A stretch of DNA of 64,000 nucleotides from Elusimicrobiota bacterium (lineage in GTDB: Bacteria > Elusimicrobiota > Elusimicrobia > JACQPE01), in NCBI GenBank assembly GCA_016180815.1, contig JACPAN010000016.1, positions 1 to 64,000 on the forward strand. Reading direction: 5' to 3'. Every line of letters begins with the position of its first letter. Positions within the stretch are counted from its first letter, which is position 1. The notes beneath the pieces are model-generated. The model was given only the letters and a program-made list of their open reading frames with translations. It was not told where the DNA came from and searched no databases. A program made the position numbers and the translations under genes. Positions 16,861 to 26,203 of this stretch are shown here, piece by piece.

Positions 16861-17650
16861 CCAATTTCACCTCACGGCCCAACTGCTGGCTGTAAAGGGT
16901 TTGAGCGCATTCCAAAAAATGTTTCTCCAGGCTTGTTTTGCCTGAGCCGTCCCAATCCTTGCGCATGAGCAACCGTTGAAGGCAGTTGCCGGTCACAATC
17001 GCCGCGCGATGAGACACCTTTTCCACCTCGCCGATGGAATGCGAAGAAAACACCACGGTCATGCCCAGCTCTTTATTTAATTTGAGGAACAGCTCGCGCA
17101 TTTCAACGATGCCCAGAGGATCAAGCCCGGAGGCGGGCTCATCTAAGACCAGCAGCTTGGGCTCATGCAGAATCGCCTGAGCGATGCCCAAACGCTGCGT
17201 CATGCCCTTTGAAAAAGAGCTGATTTTTCTGTCAGCGGCCTGCTCCAGGCCGACGATTTTAAGCACGTGGTGGATTCGGCGCTGAAGTTTGGCTCTGTCC
17301 GGAAATTTATTTCGATCAATGCGGCCTAAAAAACGCAAAAACTCCACCGGGGTTAGGGCCGGAGGCAAAGTCGCGTTTTCCGGCAAATACCCAAGATGGG
17401 AGCGCACGCCGGAGTCTTTGGCCGCCTCCCGGCCCAAAACCAAGGCGCGCCCGGCGCTCGCGGCGATGAGCCCCAGCATCAAACGAATCGTGGTGGTCTT
17501 GCCGCTGCCGTTTAGACCTAAAAGGCCGAAAACCTCTCCCTCTTCGATTTCAAGATTCAAATCATGGATGCCTACGACTTCCCTGGATTTTAAAAACCCG
17601 GGCAACCGGTAGACTTTGGTTAGGTTTTCAAACCGAACGATGACGGACAT
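16853..17650 (-). CDS. ABC exporter ATP-binding protein
   Basis: A 265-residue ABC ATPase of the exporter type. Walker A is LLGLNGSGKTTTI, the signature loop is SSFSKGMTQRLGIAQAIL (SKGM in place of SGGQ, usual for this exporter class), and Walker B is LLVLDEPASGLDP. The start is set at the ATG at 17650, which has GGAG six bases before it. This gives a 31-base overlap with the aminotransferase gene upstream. The partner permease gene overlaps its 3' end. It powers the export complex at the inner membrane. Confidence 0.88.
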   Translation of the reverse strand: MSVIVRFENLTKVYRLPGFLKSREVVGIHDLNLEIEEGEVFGLLGLNGSGKTTTIRLMLGLIAASAGRALVLGREAAKDSGVRSHLGYLPENATLPPALTPVEFLRFLGRIDRNKFPDRAKLQRRIHHVLKIVGLEQAADRKISSFSKGMTQRLGIAQAILHEPKLLVLDEPASGLDPLGIVEMRELFLKLNKELGMTVVFSSHSIGEVEKVSHRAAIVTGNCLQRLLMRKDWDGSGKTSLEKHFLECAQTLYSQQLGREVKLDD

Positions 17651-18747
17651 TGAACTCCATGTTTTTGATAAACATCCACAAGGGCGCTCAATCCCTGATC
17701 CACATCGTCTTTGGTGATGGCGCCCATGTGGGCGATACGGAAAATTTTCCCCTTCAAGTCCCCTTGGCCGTCCGCGATGGTGATTTTGTAATGATCCCGA
17801 AGCTCCTTCAACACGGCCGAGGTGGACAAAGAGGCCGGCGTCTGAGGCGGCGGATAAAAAGCGGTCAACACATTGGCCGGCCACTTGGAGAAGAGGCGCG
17901 CGCCCAAGCGTTCCCCCGCCGCTTGACGCGTGTATTGGGCAAGCATCCGGCACCGCTCAATGCGGGCCTCCAACGTCTCCGCTTCGATCATGGCCAGGGC
18001 CTGGGCCAATCCGGTCAATAGCGACACCGGCGGGGTAAACGGCGTCTCCGGGACGCTTTTAGCCTCCTGATAATATTTCAAATCAAAATAAAAACGCGGC
18101 AATTTGGCTTTTTTCATGCGTTCCAAGGCCTTGGGGCCGGCGGATAAAAAAGCGATGCCGGGCGGGCACATCAACCCCTTTTGGCTGCCCGAAGCCGCCA
18201 CGTCGATCCCCCAATCATCCTGGCGGAATTCTTCGCCGCCCAAGGAGCTGACCGCGTCCACCAGATAAAGGGCGTTATGGCGTTTCACGATCTCGCCGAT
18301 TTCACGGATGGGATTAACCGTGGCCGTCGATGTTTCGGAGTGAGTGATGAAAACCCCCGCCGTATCCGGATGGCTCTGCAAATGCTTGTTGACTTGTTCG
18401 GGTTCGGCGGCCTCGCCCCATTTGGCGCTGATCACATCCACGTTCAAGCCATAGGTCCGGGCGATCGCCGCCCATCGATCCCCAAAAGCGCCGATGGAAT
18501 AAACCAGCACGCGCTCCCCGGATGAAAAAAAGTTGACGACCGCGGCTTCCAACGCCGCCGTGCCCGAACCGGATAAAACGAAAGCCTCGGCCCGCTTGGT
18601 TTGATAAACGTATTTCAATTTCTCGAAAACAAAATTGAGGATTTTCCCGAACTCAGGCGTGCGATGGTGCAGAATGGGCTCAGCGAGCTTCTGAAGGATT
18701 TCATGCGGGACCGGAGTCGGTCCCGGCGTCAGCAGAATATAACTCAT
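17620..18747 (-). CDS. Class V aminotransferase (serine/alanine-glyoxylate type)
   Basis: A 375-residue PLP enzyme of the alanine-glyoxylate/serine-pyruvate aminotransferase group. LLTPGPTPVP at the start is the family hallmark. LSGSGTAALEAAVVN follows, then VDAVSSLGGEEF with the PLP-binding Asp and SGSQKGLMCPPG with the Schiff-base Lys. In bacteria lacking classic SerC, such enzymes can serve serine synthesis with SerA; others act in glyoxylate or aminophosphonate metabolism. The next gene is an ABC exporter, which gives no hint. Of two adjacent ATG codons, the one at 18747 is better spaced from GGGAG than that at 18750. Confidence 0.8.
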   Translation of the reverse strand: MSYILLTPGPTPVPHEILQKLAEPILHHRTPEFGKILNFVFEKLKYVYQTKRAEAFVLSGSGTAALEAAVVNFFSSGERVLVYSIGAFGDRWAAIARTYGLNVDVISAKWGEAAEPEQVNKHLQSHPDTAGVFITHSETSTATVNPIREIGEIVKRHNALYLVDAVSSLGGEEFRQDDWGIDVAASGSQKGLMCPPGIAFLSAGPKALERMKKAKLPRFYFDLKYYQEAKSVPETPFTPPVSLLTGLAQALAMIEAETLEARIERCRMLAQYTRQAAGERLGARLFSKWPANVLTAFYPPPQTPASLSTSAVLKELRDHYKITIADGQGDLKGKIFRIAHMGAITKDDVDQGLSALVDVYQKHGVQCPSSFGLKT

Positions 18748-18763
18748 CATCTCTCCCTTTGGT

Positions 18764-21214
18764 TTAACTTAAAGCGAATTCGATGACCTCATCCATGTGA
18801 GCCACCGGATGAATCCGCACTTTTCGGCGCACTTCCTCGGGCACGTCTTCCAAATCTTTCTCATTTTCCTTAGGCACAAGCACCATGTCAATGCCGTGGC
18901 GGCTGGCCGCGATTAATTTCTCGCGGATGCCGCCGACCGGAAGCACGCGCCCCATGAGGGTCACCTCCCCGGTCATGGCCAAGGAAGCCTTGATGGGGCG
19001 CTGCGTCAAAAACGAAGCCAAACAGACCGCCATGGCAATGCCGGCGGACGGCCCGTCCTTGGGCACGGCGCCTTCGGGCACATGCAAATGAAAATCATGG
19101 GTCTTCAAACCTTCGAGCTTAAGCGCCAGACGATCCGCTTTGGAACGGATATAGGTGAACGCCGCCTGAGCCGACTCCTGCATGGTGGGCCCCAACTGGC
19201 CCGTCAACATCAGCTGGCCTTTGCCCGGAACCTGGGAGACTTCGATGGTCAGGATTTCCCCGCCATGCTCGGTCCAAGCCAACCCCGTGGCCACGCCGAC
19301 GCCGTTGGCCGCCGCCTTCGCCTTGATGAATTTAGGAACGCCCAGATATTTGCGGATTTCCTCGATGGTTTTAATGGATCGGGGAGCCGGCGCTTCGTCA
19401 CGGCGCTTTTTGTCTTTTAAGGACGGGGCGATTTCTTTGGCGATTTTGCGGGACAGATTCGCGATTTCCCGCTCCAGATTTCTGACGCCCGCTTCCCGCG
19501 TGTAATGCTCGACGATAAAAGCCAAGGTTTCATCGCTCAAGGAAAGATCGACCCAGTCCTTGAGTCCATGCTCGTCCAATTGTTTGGGGACCAAATAACG
19601 CCTGCTGATCTCGATTTTTTCCTTCAGCGTGTAATCCGAAAACCGGATGATCTCCATCCGGTCCCTCAAGGTCGCCGGGATGGTGAACGTGGTGTTGGCC
19701 GTGCAAATAAAAAAGATATCGGAAAGATCGAAACCCACGTCCAAGTAATGATCGACGAAATTATTATTTTGCTCCGGGTCCAAGACCTCCAGCAAAGCCG
19801 AGGCCGGGTCCCCGCGCCAATCCGTGCCCATTTTGTCGATTTCATCCAAGAGAAACACGGGATTGCGGCTGTCCGCCTTCCTTAATTGCTGCATGATGCG
19901 CCCGGGCAAGGCCCCGATATAGGTGCGCCGGTGGCCGCGGATTTCCGCCTCATCGCGCATGCCGCCTACGGCCACGCGGATAAAATTCCTGCCCAAGGCC
20001 CGGGCGATGGAACGGCCCAGGGAGGTTTTCCCGACGCCCGGAGGCCCCACAAAACACAAAATCGGCCCGCGAAGTTTTTTCTTTAACAGGCAAACGGACA
20101 GGTACTCCAGAATCCGTTCTTTGACTTTGTCGATGCCGTAATGATCTTCGTTTAAAACTTGCGAGGCTTGATCGATATCAAGACGGTCTTTCGTGGCTTT
20201 GGTCCAGGGAAGGGCCAAAAGCCAATCCACATACGTCCGGGCCACCGTGGCCTCCGGCGAATAAGGCATCATTTTTTCAAGGCGGACGATTTCCTTTTCC
20301 GCGGCCTGGGCCGCTTCTTTGGACAATCCGGCCTTCTTGATTTTCGCGCGAAGCTCTTCAAGCTCTTTGCTTGAGTCGTCCCTTTGGCGCAATTCCTTTT
20401 GGATGGCCTTCATCTGCTCCTGAAGGAGGTATTCCTTCTGAGTTTTTTCGATTTGAGAGCGCACGCGGTTTTGAATCTTCTTCTCAAGATTCAGAACGTC
20501 GATTTCCCCAAGCAGCAAGGCGTAAATTTTTTCCAGGCGCTCCTTCGTATCCGTCATCTCGAGCAACTTCTGCTTATCCTCGATTTTCAACGTGATATTG
20601 GCGGCCAAAACATCAGCCAAGCGATCGGCGTCTTGCACGTTGGCGACCAAGGCCCCGATTTCCTGAGGGACGTTGGGGTTGAGCTGAGCGTATTGAGTGA
20701 AGGCCTGTTTGAGAAGGCGAATCAGCGCCTCGGCCTCGCCGCCGGCGGGCAGGGGCGCCGGGACCAACGATTCGATGGCCGCTTCCCAGTAGCCCTGATC
20801 GTTGTAAAGCGTCTGCTTGCGGCGCGCGCGCCAAAGCCCTTGGACGAAGGTTTTGACGCTGCCGTCGGGCATTTTGAAAACCTGAACGACCTCGCCGACC
20901 GTGCCCACCGGCCAGATATCATCCGCCCCCGGGTCCTCCACCTGGGGCGATTTTTGAGCGACGACGAAAATCCGCCTGTTGAAATGCGCGCCCGCGGCTT
21001 CCAGCGCTCGAACTGATTTGTCGCGGCCCACGGCGATGGGCAGCACCATGTAGGGAAACAGCGCCACGTCGCGGACCGCCAATAACGGCAGCCGCTCAAC
21101 ATCCGGCTCGCCCGCGGATGGCGCCGGGATGTCCGAACGTCCGGCCGCCTGATCAGCGTCAGGCATGATTGCCGCGGGCGTGACCCTTAGTTTGCCCGTT
21201 GTTCCTGGACTCAA
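18764..21214 (-). CDS. lon: Lon protease
   Basis: An 816-residue ATP-dependent serine protease that degrades damaged and regulatory proteins in the cytoplasm. The substrate-binding N domain begins at [19 protein letters not shown]. Walker A is GPPGVGKTS (390-398) and Walker [11 protein letters not shown]. The catalytic dyad is Ser723 in DGPSAGIAM and Lys766 in GGIREKLI, 43 residues apart as in E. coli Lon. The TTG at 21214 is preferred because GAGGAG lies five bases before it, formed partly by the clpP stop; the ATG at 21166 has no ribosome site. It follows tig and clpP on one strand with very short gaps. Confidence 0.96.
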   Translation of the reverse strand: MSPGTTGKLRVTPAAIMPDADQAAGRSDIPAPSAGEPDVERLPLLAVRDVALFPYMVLPIAVGRDKSVRALEAAGAHFNRRIFVVAQKSPQVEDPGADDIWPVGTVGEVVQVFKMPDGSVKTFVQGLWRARRKQTLYNDQGYWEAAIESLVPAPLPAGGEAEALIRLLKQAFTQYAQLNPNVPQEIGALVANVQDADRLADVLAANITLKIEDKQKLLEMTDTKERLEKIYALLLGEIDVLNLEKKIQNRVRSQIEKTQKEYLLQEQMKAIQKELRQRDDSSKELEELRAKIKKAGLSKEAAQAAEKEIVRLEKMMPYSPEATVARTYVDWLLALPWTKATKDRLDIDQASQVLNEDHYGIDKVKERILEYLSVCLLKKKLRGPILCFVGPPGVGKTSLGRSIARALGRNFIRVAVGGMRDEAEIRGHRRTYIGALPGRIMQQLRKADSRNPVFLLDEIDKMGTDWRGDPASALLEVLDPEQNNNFVDHYLDVGFDLSDIFFICTANTTFTIPATLRDRMEIIRFSDYTLKEKIEISRRYLVPKQLDEHGLKDWVDLSLSDETLAFIVEHYTREAGVRNLEREIANLSRKIAKEIAPSLKDKKRRDEAPAPRSIKTIEEIRKYLGVPKFIKAKAAANGVGVATGLAWTEHGGEILTIEVSQVPGKGQLMLTGQLGPTMQESAQAAFTYIRSKADRLALKLEGLKTHDFHLHVPEGAVPKDGPSAGIAMAVCLASFLTQRPIKASLAMTGEVTLMGRVLPVGGIREKLIAASRHGIDMVLVPKENEKDLEDVPEEVRRKVRIHPVAHMDEVIEFALS

Positions 21215-21221
21215 CGTCTCC

Positions 21222-21839
21222 TCATTTGTTGCTCTTGCGGATCATGATGATTTCGTCGATGACGCCGTATTTCTTGGCTTCCTCGGCGCTGAGGTAAAGA
21301 TTGCGTTCGGTGTCCGCTTTGACCTTCTCGTAAGTCTGGCCGGTATGAAAAGCCAAAATCTCGGTCAGCTTCTGCTTGGTCAAGAGCAGTTCCTTGGCTT
21401 CGATATCGATGTCCGACACAGGGCCTGAGAGCCCTTCGCCTGAGATCAACGGCTGGTGCATCATGACGCGCGAATGGGGCAGGGCAAAACGCCTCCCCTT
21501 GGTGCCCGCGGCCAGCAATAAAGCGCCGAAGGACATGGCCATGCCGATGCAAATCGTGCTGATCGGCGTGGTCAGGTAACGCATCGTGTCATAAACGGCC
21601 AAACCCGCGGTGACCATGCCGCCCGGAGAATTGATGAACATCTGGACTTCCCGCTCCGGGTCTTCCGCCTGAAGATAAAGAAGCTGGGCGATTAAGACAT
21701 TGGCCGAGTCCGTGGTGACCACGCCCTCATAGCCGCCCACGAAGATGATGCGGTCTTTCAGCAGCCGCGAATAAATATCGTATCCCGCGGCCGCGCCCTG
21801 ATTCCACCGTTCAATGACTGTCGGTACGATTGTCGGCAT
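21222..21839 (-). CDS. clpP: ATP-dependent Clp protease proteolytic subunit
   Basis: A 205-residue ClpP, the barrel-forming serine peptidase that works with ClpX or ClpA. The catalytic triad is Ser103 in [19 protein letters not shown], His128 in RVMMHQP and Asp176 in ADTERN. The surrounding sequences ([27 protein letters not shown]) are typical. The serine motif reads MSFGA where most have ASMGA, a mild variation. The gene lies between tig and lon. The usual clpX gene is not between them, so the unfoldase partner must be encoded elsewhere. Confidence 0.96.
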   Translation of the reverse strand: MPTIVPTVIERWNQGAAAGYDIYSRLLKDRIIFVGGYEGVVTTDSANVLIAQLLYLQAEDPEREVQMFINSPGGMVTAGLAVYDTMRYLTTPISTICIGMAMSFGALLLAAGTKGRRFALPHSRVMMHQPLISGEGLSGPVSDIDIEAKELLLTKQKLTEILAFHTGQTYEKVKADTERNLYLSAEEAKKYGVIDEIIMIRKSNK

Positions 21840-21876
21840 TTTGTTCTACCTCCCCACGATTAGAATTTAATATCAA

Positions 21877-23154
21877 TCAGACTTCGACGTCCGTGATCTT
21901 GGCGCCGGCGATCAGAAGGTCGAAAACTTTCTCGGTGAGAATATCATAAAGCACGCTTTCCTTATGCTTAAGGTAATATTGGCGCTCTTTTTCATCCTCG
22001 ACGGATTCGATCTTCTTGCGAAAATCATCCTCGTTCACCTTGACGGCCTCGCGCCGGGCGATTTCGCGCATAAAGTAGCCCAGGCGGATGTCATTGGCCG
22101 CCTCAATCGCGTATTTGACCCTGAGCTCCCCCTCGTGTTCCTTAGCCAGCTCCTTGCCGGACAATGCGAACAGCCCGCGCGCCCTGTTTAACAATTCCTG
22201 GGTCCGCAGTTCCACTTCCGCCTGCGGCACGTCCATGGGATTTTCCCGCAAAAGATCCGCGGTGATTTGCTCCTCAAGGTGCCGCCGCGCCACCGCTTCC
22301 CGGCGCTTGACGATTTGGCGGCGGACTTCTTCCTTGAACTTGGGGATTTCGTCTTTGTGGGCCTCAAGAGGATTCCCATTGTCGCCGGATAAACGCTTTA
22401 AATCGAGAAGCTCCATCTCGATGGACATGGTCTGCCCCGCCCATGCGGCCGTGGGGCAATCTTCATCCAATGAAATGCTCCATGCTTTCTTTTGTCCCGG
22501 GCGCAGGCCGATCAAAGCGTTGTTAAACCCCGCGGGCGCCTGATCGCTGTCGACGCTGAGCAATTCTCCATCCCAACTCCAAACCGTTTCCCCTTTGATC
22601 TTGCCTGTTAAATTCACCAGCGCCCACTCTTCGGCGTCCGCTTCAGCCGCTTTCTCCACCGGAACCAAATATTGGGGATGCCCTTGCTTGAGGATACGCT
22701 CGAGCTCGGCCGTGACTTCATCCTCGGTGACCGGCTTCTGCCGCCGCTCGACTTCCAAACCCTTGTAATTTTTCACGGTGACGGTGGGTTCGATTTCAAA
22801 AACCGCTTCAAAGGCCAGGCGATCGCCGTATTTGTAATCGATTTTGGCGATCACCGGGTTGTAAACAAGCTTGAGGCTTTCTTTTTTGACGATTTCCTCG
22901 ACCACCGAACTCATGACTTCCCGGCTGGCGCGCTCTTTGATCCAATCGCCCATTTGGCCCAAAATCACCTCGGCCGGCAAATGCCCTTTGCGGAAACCGG
23001 GCAGCTTGGCATGGTCCCGGGCCGCGGCCAGCCACTTCTCTTCGATGATTTTCAGGCGCTCCCCGCCCAATGAAATCTCGTAACGCTTTTTAGTCGGCTC
23101 CGAAGCCGTTAATTTGACCTCGGCGCCTATGTTCTCAGCGACAAAGTTAGCCAT
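21877..23154 (-). CDS. tig: Trigger factor, ribosome-associated chaperone
   Basis: A 425-residue trigger factor, which meets nascent chains at the ribosome exit. The N domain contains FRKGHLPAEVI, the ribosome-binding loop (usually FRKGKxP). The middle FKBP-like domain (about residues 150-235) is recognisable but divergent (FNNALIGLRPGQKKAW), so prolyl isomerase activity is uncertain. The C-terminal helical arms follow. The start is put at the ATG at 23154; sequence before it belongs to the tRNA region. It begins the tig-clpP-lon group. Confidence 0.92.
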   Translation of the reverse strand: MANFVAENIGAEVKLTASEPTKKRYEISLGGERLKIIEEKWLAAARDHAKLPGFRKGHLPAEVILGQMGDWIKERASREVMSSVVEEIVKKESLKLVYNPVIAKIDYKYGDRLAFEAVFEIEPTVTVKNYKGLEVERRQKPVTEDEVTAELERILKQGHPQYLVPVEKAAEADAEEWALVNLTGKIKGETVWSWDGELLSVDSDQAPAGFNNALIGLRPGQKKAWSISLDEDCPTAAWAGQTMSIEMELLDLKRLSGDNGNPLEAHKDEIPKFKEEVRRQIVKRREAVARRHLEEQITADLLRENPMDVPQAEVELRTQELLNRARGLFALSGKELAKEHEGELRVKYAIEAANDIRLGYFMREIARREAVKVNEDDFRKKIESVEDEKERQYYLKHKESVLYDILTEKVFDLLIAGAKITDVEV

Positions 23155-23214
23155 GAAACGGTATTTTACCCCTTTCGCAATGATTTGCCCACTACCCCAA
23201 CCCGCCGCCTCTCG

Positions 23215-23296
23215 TGGGCAGAGAGGGACTTGAACCCACACGCCTTTCGGCATACGGTCCTAAGCCGTACGCGTCTGCCAGTTCCGCCATCTGCCC
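23215..23296 (-). tRNA. tRNA-Leu (UAG)
   Basis: An 82-base tRNA on the minus strand. Acceptor stem GGGCAGA pairs fully with TCTGCCC. The anticodon loop is CTTAGGA with anticodon TAG on a TACGG/CCGTA stem. A long variable arm (TGCCGAAAGGCGT) marks the class II type. The T arm has one mismatch around TTCAAGT. The CCA end is not encoded. The gene serves CUA codons. Confidence 0.93.
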
Positions 23297-23318
23297 GCGA
23301 GAAGCGGCGGGAAGGATA

Positions 23319-23392
23319 TGGGCCGCCCGAGACTCGAACTCGGAACCTTGCGCTTAAGAGGCGCCTGCTCTAGCCGATTGAGCTAGCGGCCC
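23319..23392 (-). tRNA. tRNA-Lys (CUU)
   Basis: A 74-base tRNA. Acceptor GGGCCGC pairs with GCGGCCC. The D arm is GCTCAATCGGCTAGAGC, the anticodon loop CTCTTAA with anticodon CTT, and the T loop TTCGAGT. CCA is not encoded. It lies 22 bases upstream of tRNA-Leu, probably in one transcript, and just downstream of ispG. Confidence 0.95.
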
Positions 23393-23424
23393 GGAGCTAA
23401 GATTTTAGTTTTTAGGAATGGACT

Positions 23425-24567
23425 TTAAGCCGACCGCCCGGCGAGGGCCGCTCGCGCTTCGATCAAACCATCCAACTCCCGCTTCAGGCGAGGCAAAATT
23501 TCGTCATAAGAGAAAACGCCCATTTCAACGCTTTTCTTTTTCAGATGAACCGTCGTGGGCCCGCACCAAAGCCCCAAATCCGCGTCATCCGTTTCCCCGG
23601 GGCCGTTGACCCGGCAGCCCATCACCGCGATGGTGATTTTATGTCGTTCGGCATAGGCGCTCATGGCCTTGACATCCTGAGCCAGTTCCACGAAACGCTC
23701 GTTTTCCACCCTGGAACAGCTGGGGCAGGAAATAATGTTCAACCCTTGGCCGAAATTGGGCACGGAGATGAAACGCCCTTCCTCAACGTCGCGGACGATT
23801 TGAAGGCCGACTAAAACCTCTTCATGCTTCCTATCATTGGGCAAGGTCAAGGACACGCGCAAGGTGTCCCCGATGCCTTGCGACAACAGCTGCTCGAAAG
23901 CGATGCGCGTTTTAATGACGCCGTCCGGCGGCAACCCGGCTTCCGTCACCCCCAAATGAACCGGAATATCCGGACGGGCCGAAGAAAAACGGCGATTCGC
24001 CTCAACGACCTTGGCCGGATCGGAATCTTTAAGCGACACGACAAAATTGGTGAATCCCAGGCTCTCCAGAAGTCCGGCATGGAATAAGGCCGACTGCACG
24101 ATGGCCTCCATATGATCCGGATAACGGATCAAAAAATCAGGCGCCACGGAGCCGCAATTGACCCCGACGCGCAAGGCGCAGCCGTTGCCCTTGGCCACGT
24201 TGACGAGCCAACCCACTTTCTCTTCGACGCTTTTTTCTTTCTCGATATGATGCAAATGGCCCGGGTTGTAGCGGATTTTATCCACATGCGGCGCGACCTT
24301 GGCCGCTAACACATAATTTTCCTGAAGATCGACGACCAAATTGGCTTTGGTCTGGCGGCGAATTTCAATCAAAGCCTCGGCGTCCCGGTCATTATCGATG
24401 GCCACGCGCACCAACCCGGCCCCCGCCTCCCGCAAACGCTCGGCCTGAGCCACGGTCAAATCAATATCCTTGGTCCTGGTGGCGCACATGGATTGCACGA
24501 CGATGGGAGCGCCGCCGCCGATTTGAATGCTTCCCGCGCGCACGGAGCGAGTTAAAAGACGTGTCAT
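23425..24567 (-). CDS. ispG: 4-hydroxy-3-methylbut-2-enyl diphosphate synthase (IspG/GcpE)
   Basis: A 380-residue IspG, the iron-sulfur enzyme that turns methylerythritol cyclodiphosphate into HMBPP in the MEP pathway of isoprenoid synthesis. Conserved parts are [19 protein letters not shown] at the start, [17 protein letters not shown], the cluster cysteines in ISCPSC and in [11 protein letters not shown], and the Glu of the latter motif. The length is that of the short bacterial type without the extra domain of plant and chlamydial enzymes. The start is the ATG at 24567. It is divergent from speD, with a 106-base shared gap. Confidence 0.95.
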   Translation of the reverse strand: MTRLLTRSVRAGSIQIGGGAPIVVQSMCATRTKDIDLTVAQAERLREAGAGLVRVAIDNDRDAEALIEIRRQTKANLVVDLQENYVLAAKVAPHVDKIRYNPGHLHHIEKEKSVEEKVGWLVNVAKGNGCALRVGVNCGSVAPDFLIRYPDHMEAIVQSALFHAGLLESLGFTNFVVSLKDSDPAKVVEANRRFSSARPDIPVHLGVTEAGLPPDGVIKTRIAFEQLLSQGIGDTLRVSLTLPNDRKHEEVLVGLQIVRDVEEGRFISVPNFGQGLNIISCPSCSRVENERFVELAQDVKAMSAYAERHKITIAVMGCRVNGPGETDDADLGLWCGPTTVHLKKKSVEMGVFSYDEILPRLKRELDGLIEARAALAGRSA

Positions 24568-24673
24568 GAAACCTATTTTACCACGACGCATGATCCGCCT
24601 AAACCGGCGAATGAAGTAGAATATCGCCGACATTAAATGTCTGCCAAGCGCATAAAAGAGGAGGTTCGAACAC

Positions 24674-25045
24674 TTGGAAGGACTCGGAACGCATACCCTG
24701 CTTGAACTCAACGACTGCAACCCTAAATTAATCGACGACCTGGCCTTCGTGCAAAAACTCCTGATCAACGCCACCAAAAAAATGGGCGCCACCATCATCG
24801 GCCAAGCGTTCCATAAATTCAGCCCCCAGGGCGTCACCGGCGTCATCTCCATCGCCGAGTCCCACTTGTCGATCCATACCTGGCCCGAGTACGGCTACGC
24901 GGCCGTGGATATTTTTTCCTGCGGGCATAAATTGGATCCGCAAAAAGCCACCTCGCTCATTGTCGAGAAACTTGAATGCAAGGCGCCCAGCCTCTTGGAG
25001 GTCCGCCGCGGCATCCGCATGACGCAGCCGGCGCTCGCCCAATGA
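24674..25045 (+). CDS. speD: S-adenosylmethionine decarboxylase proenzyme
   Basis: A 123-residue proenzyme of the short prokaryotic SpeD class. It cuts itself before Ser63 in [12 protein letters not shown], the serine becoming the pyruvoyl cofactor. His68 and Cys83 (FSCGHKLDP) complete the processing and catalytic set. The product, decarboxylated SAM, feeds the spermidine synthase encoded next. The start codon is TTG at 24674, behind AGAGGAGG. Its stop overlaps the speE ATG (ATGA). A 13-base perfect inverted repeat (GACAT-TAA-ATGTC, 24629-24641) lies just upstream, and could be an operator. Confidence 0.95.
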   Translation: MEGLGTHTLLELNDCNPKLIDDLAFVQKLLINATKKMGATIIGQAFHKFSPQGVTGVISIAESHLSIHTWPEYGYAAVDIFSCGHKLDPQKATSLIVEKLECKAPSLLEVRRGIRMTQPALAQ

Positions 25046-25947
25046 GCAAGCTCTGGTTCCACGATTACCCCGATCCTAAATTAACGGTCAACCATGCCCT
25101 GAAAAAAATCATCCATGCCGGCAGGACCAAATTTCAAAGCATCGAAATCCTGGACCTGGAGCTCTTCGGCCTCTGTCTGGTTTTAGACGGCAAACCGCAG
25201 TCAACCGAGGCGGATGAATTCATCTATCATGAAGCCCTGGTCCACCCGGCTCTGACCGCGCATCCTAATCCCAAAAAAGTTTTGATTGCAGGCGGCGGCG
25301 AAGGCGCCACGCTAAGGGAAGCCCTGCGTCTTAACACGGTCGAACAAGCGGTGATGGTGGATTTAGACGGCGACGTCGTCCGGCTTTGCCGGGAACATTT
25401 GCCTCAATGGCAGCAAGGCGCTTTTGATAATCCCAAAGCCAAAGTGATCATCGGCGACGCGCTTGTTTATTTAAAAGAAAGCCGGGAAGAATTCGATCTC
25501 ATCGTCAGCGACTTGACCGACCCCATGGAAGAAGGCCCTTCGTTGATGCTCTTCACTAAGGAATTTTTCGAGTTGGCTAAAAAACGCTTGAGCCCGGACG
25601 GTTTATTCGTGGTTCAATCGGGGTTTACCACGATCCTCAATTGCAAACCCTTCCCAGCCATTGTCAGCACGCTTAAATCAGTGTTCCCGGTTGTCGCCCC
25701 CTATCAGACTTATGTTCCCTCATTCGGCGGCAATTGGGGATTCACCATCGGCTCGAACAAATATGATCCCTTGGCTTTAAGCCCCGCTGAAATCGACAAA
25801 AGGCTCGCCGCGCGCTTAACATCCCCTCTGCGCTTTTATGACGGCATCACGCACCATGGCCTGTTCGCCCTGCCCAAATTCCTACGCCAAGCCACCGGCC
25901 AAGAAAAACGAGTCATCACCGAAAAAGAGCCGGTTTTCATCGATTAA
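25042..25947 (+). CDS. speE: Polyamine aminopropyltransferase (spermidine synthase)
   Basis: A 301-residue aminopropyltransferase. It carries the SpeE sequence LVLDGKPQSTEADEFIYHEALVHPAL, the nucleotide-binding VLIAGGGEGATLREAL, and the catalytic-loop region VSDLTDPMEEGPSLMLFTKEFFE. The Asp of SDLTDP is the catalytic base in the family. It transfers the aminopropyl group from decarboxylated SAM to putrescine or a similar amine. It is translationally coupled to speD. The position before LTDP and the absence of the usual LxTDPxGP form leave the exact amine substrate open. Confidence 0.93.
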   Translation: MSKLWFHDYPDPKLTVNHALKKIIHAGRTKFQSIEILDLELFGLCLVLDGKPQSTEADEFIYHEALVHPALTAHPNPKKVLIAGGGEGATLREALRLNTVEQAVMVDLDGDVVRLCREHLPQWQQGAFDNPKAKVIIGDALVYLKESREEFDLIVSDLTDPMEEGPSLMLFTKEFFELAKKRLSPDGLFVVQSGFTTILNCKPFPAIVSTLKSVFPVVAPYQTYVPSFGGNWGFTIGSNKYDPLALSPAEIDKRLAARLTSPLRFYDGITHHGLFALPKFLRQATGQEKRVITEKEPVFID

Positions 25948-25994
25948 GCGGCTAACTCATTCATCATCTTCGTCATCCGCATTGCATCCAGGGT

Positions 25995-26137
25995 CTAGTG
26001 TAGTGTCCCATAAATCGCTTTACATTTGTCACCCCCGCGAAGGCGGGGGTCCAGTCCATATAAAAAGAAATGCTCTGGATTCCCGCCTTCGCGGGAATGA
26101 CAAAATAAGTAAAGAAGCGTTGGGGACACTCCACTAG
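25995..26137. mobile_element. MITE-like palindromic element, 143 bp
   Basis: The ends ctagtgtagtgtccc and gggacactccactag are inverted repeats with 14 of 15 matches. Inside lies a second long palindrome: TGTCACCCCCGCGAAGGCGGGGGTCCAG against CTGGATTCCCGCCTTCGCGGGAATGACA. There is no coding potential. The inner part resembles the widespread GTCATTCCCGCGAAxGCGGGAATCCAG repeats of bacterial genomes. The structure is that of a non-autonomous element moved by a transposase encoded elsewhere. CTAG at both outer edges may be part of the target site. It fills the gap between speE and the HD-GYP gene; nothing else is seen in the gap. Confidence 0.75.
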
Positions 26138-26203
26138 CGGCGACTCCCGGCAAGTCCTCGGTCTGACTTTTTCACCTTATCCTGCGGTTTAGTCTTGACT
26201 TTC

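Noticed and set aside
20384-21016. 210-codon frame antisense to lon
   Set aside because: It is the complement of a well-conserved lon region; the protein looks random.
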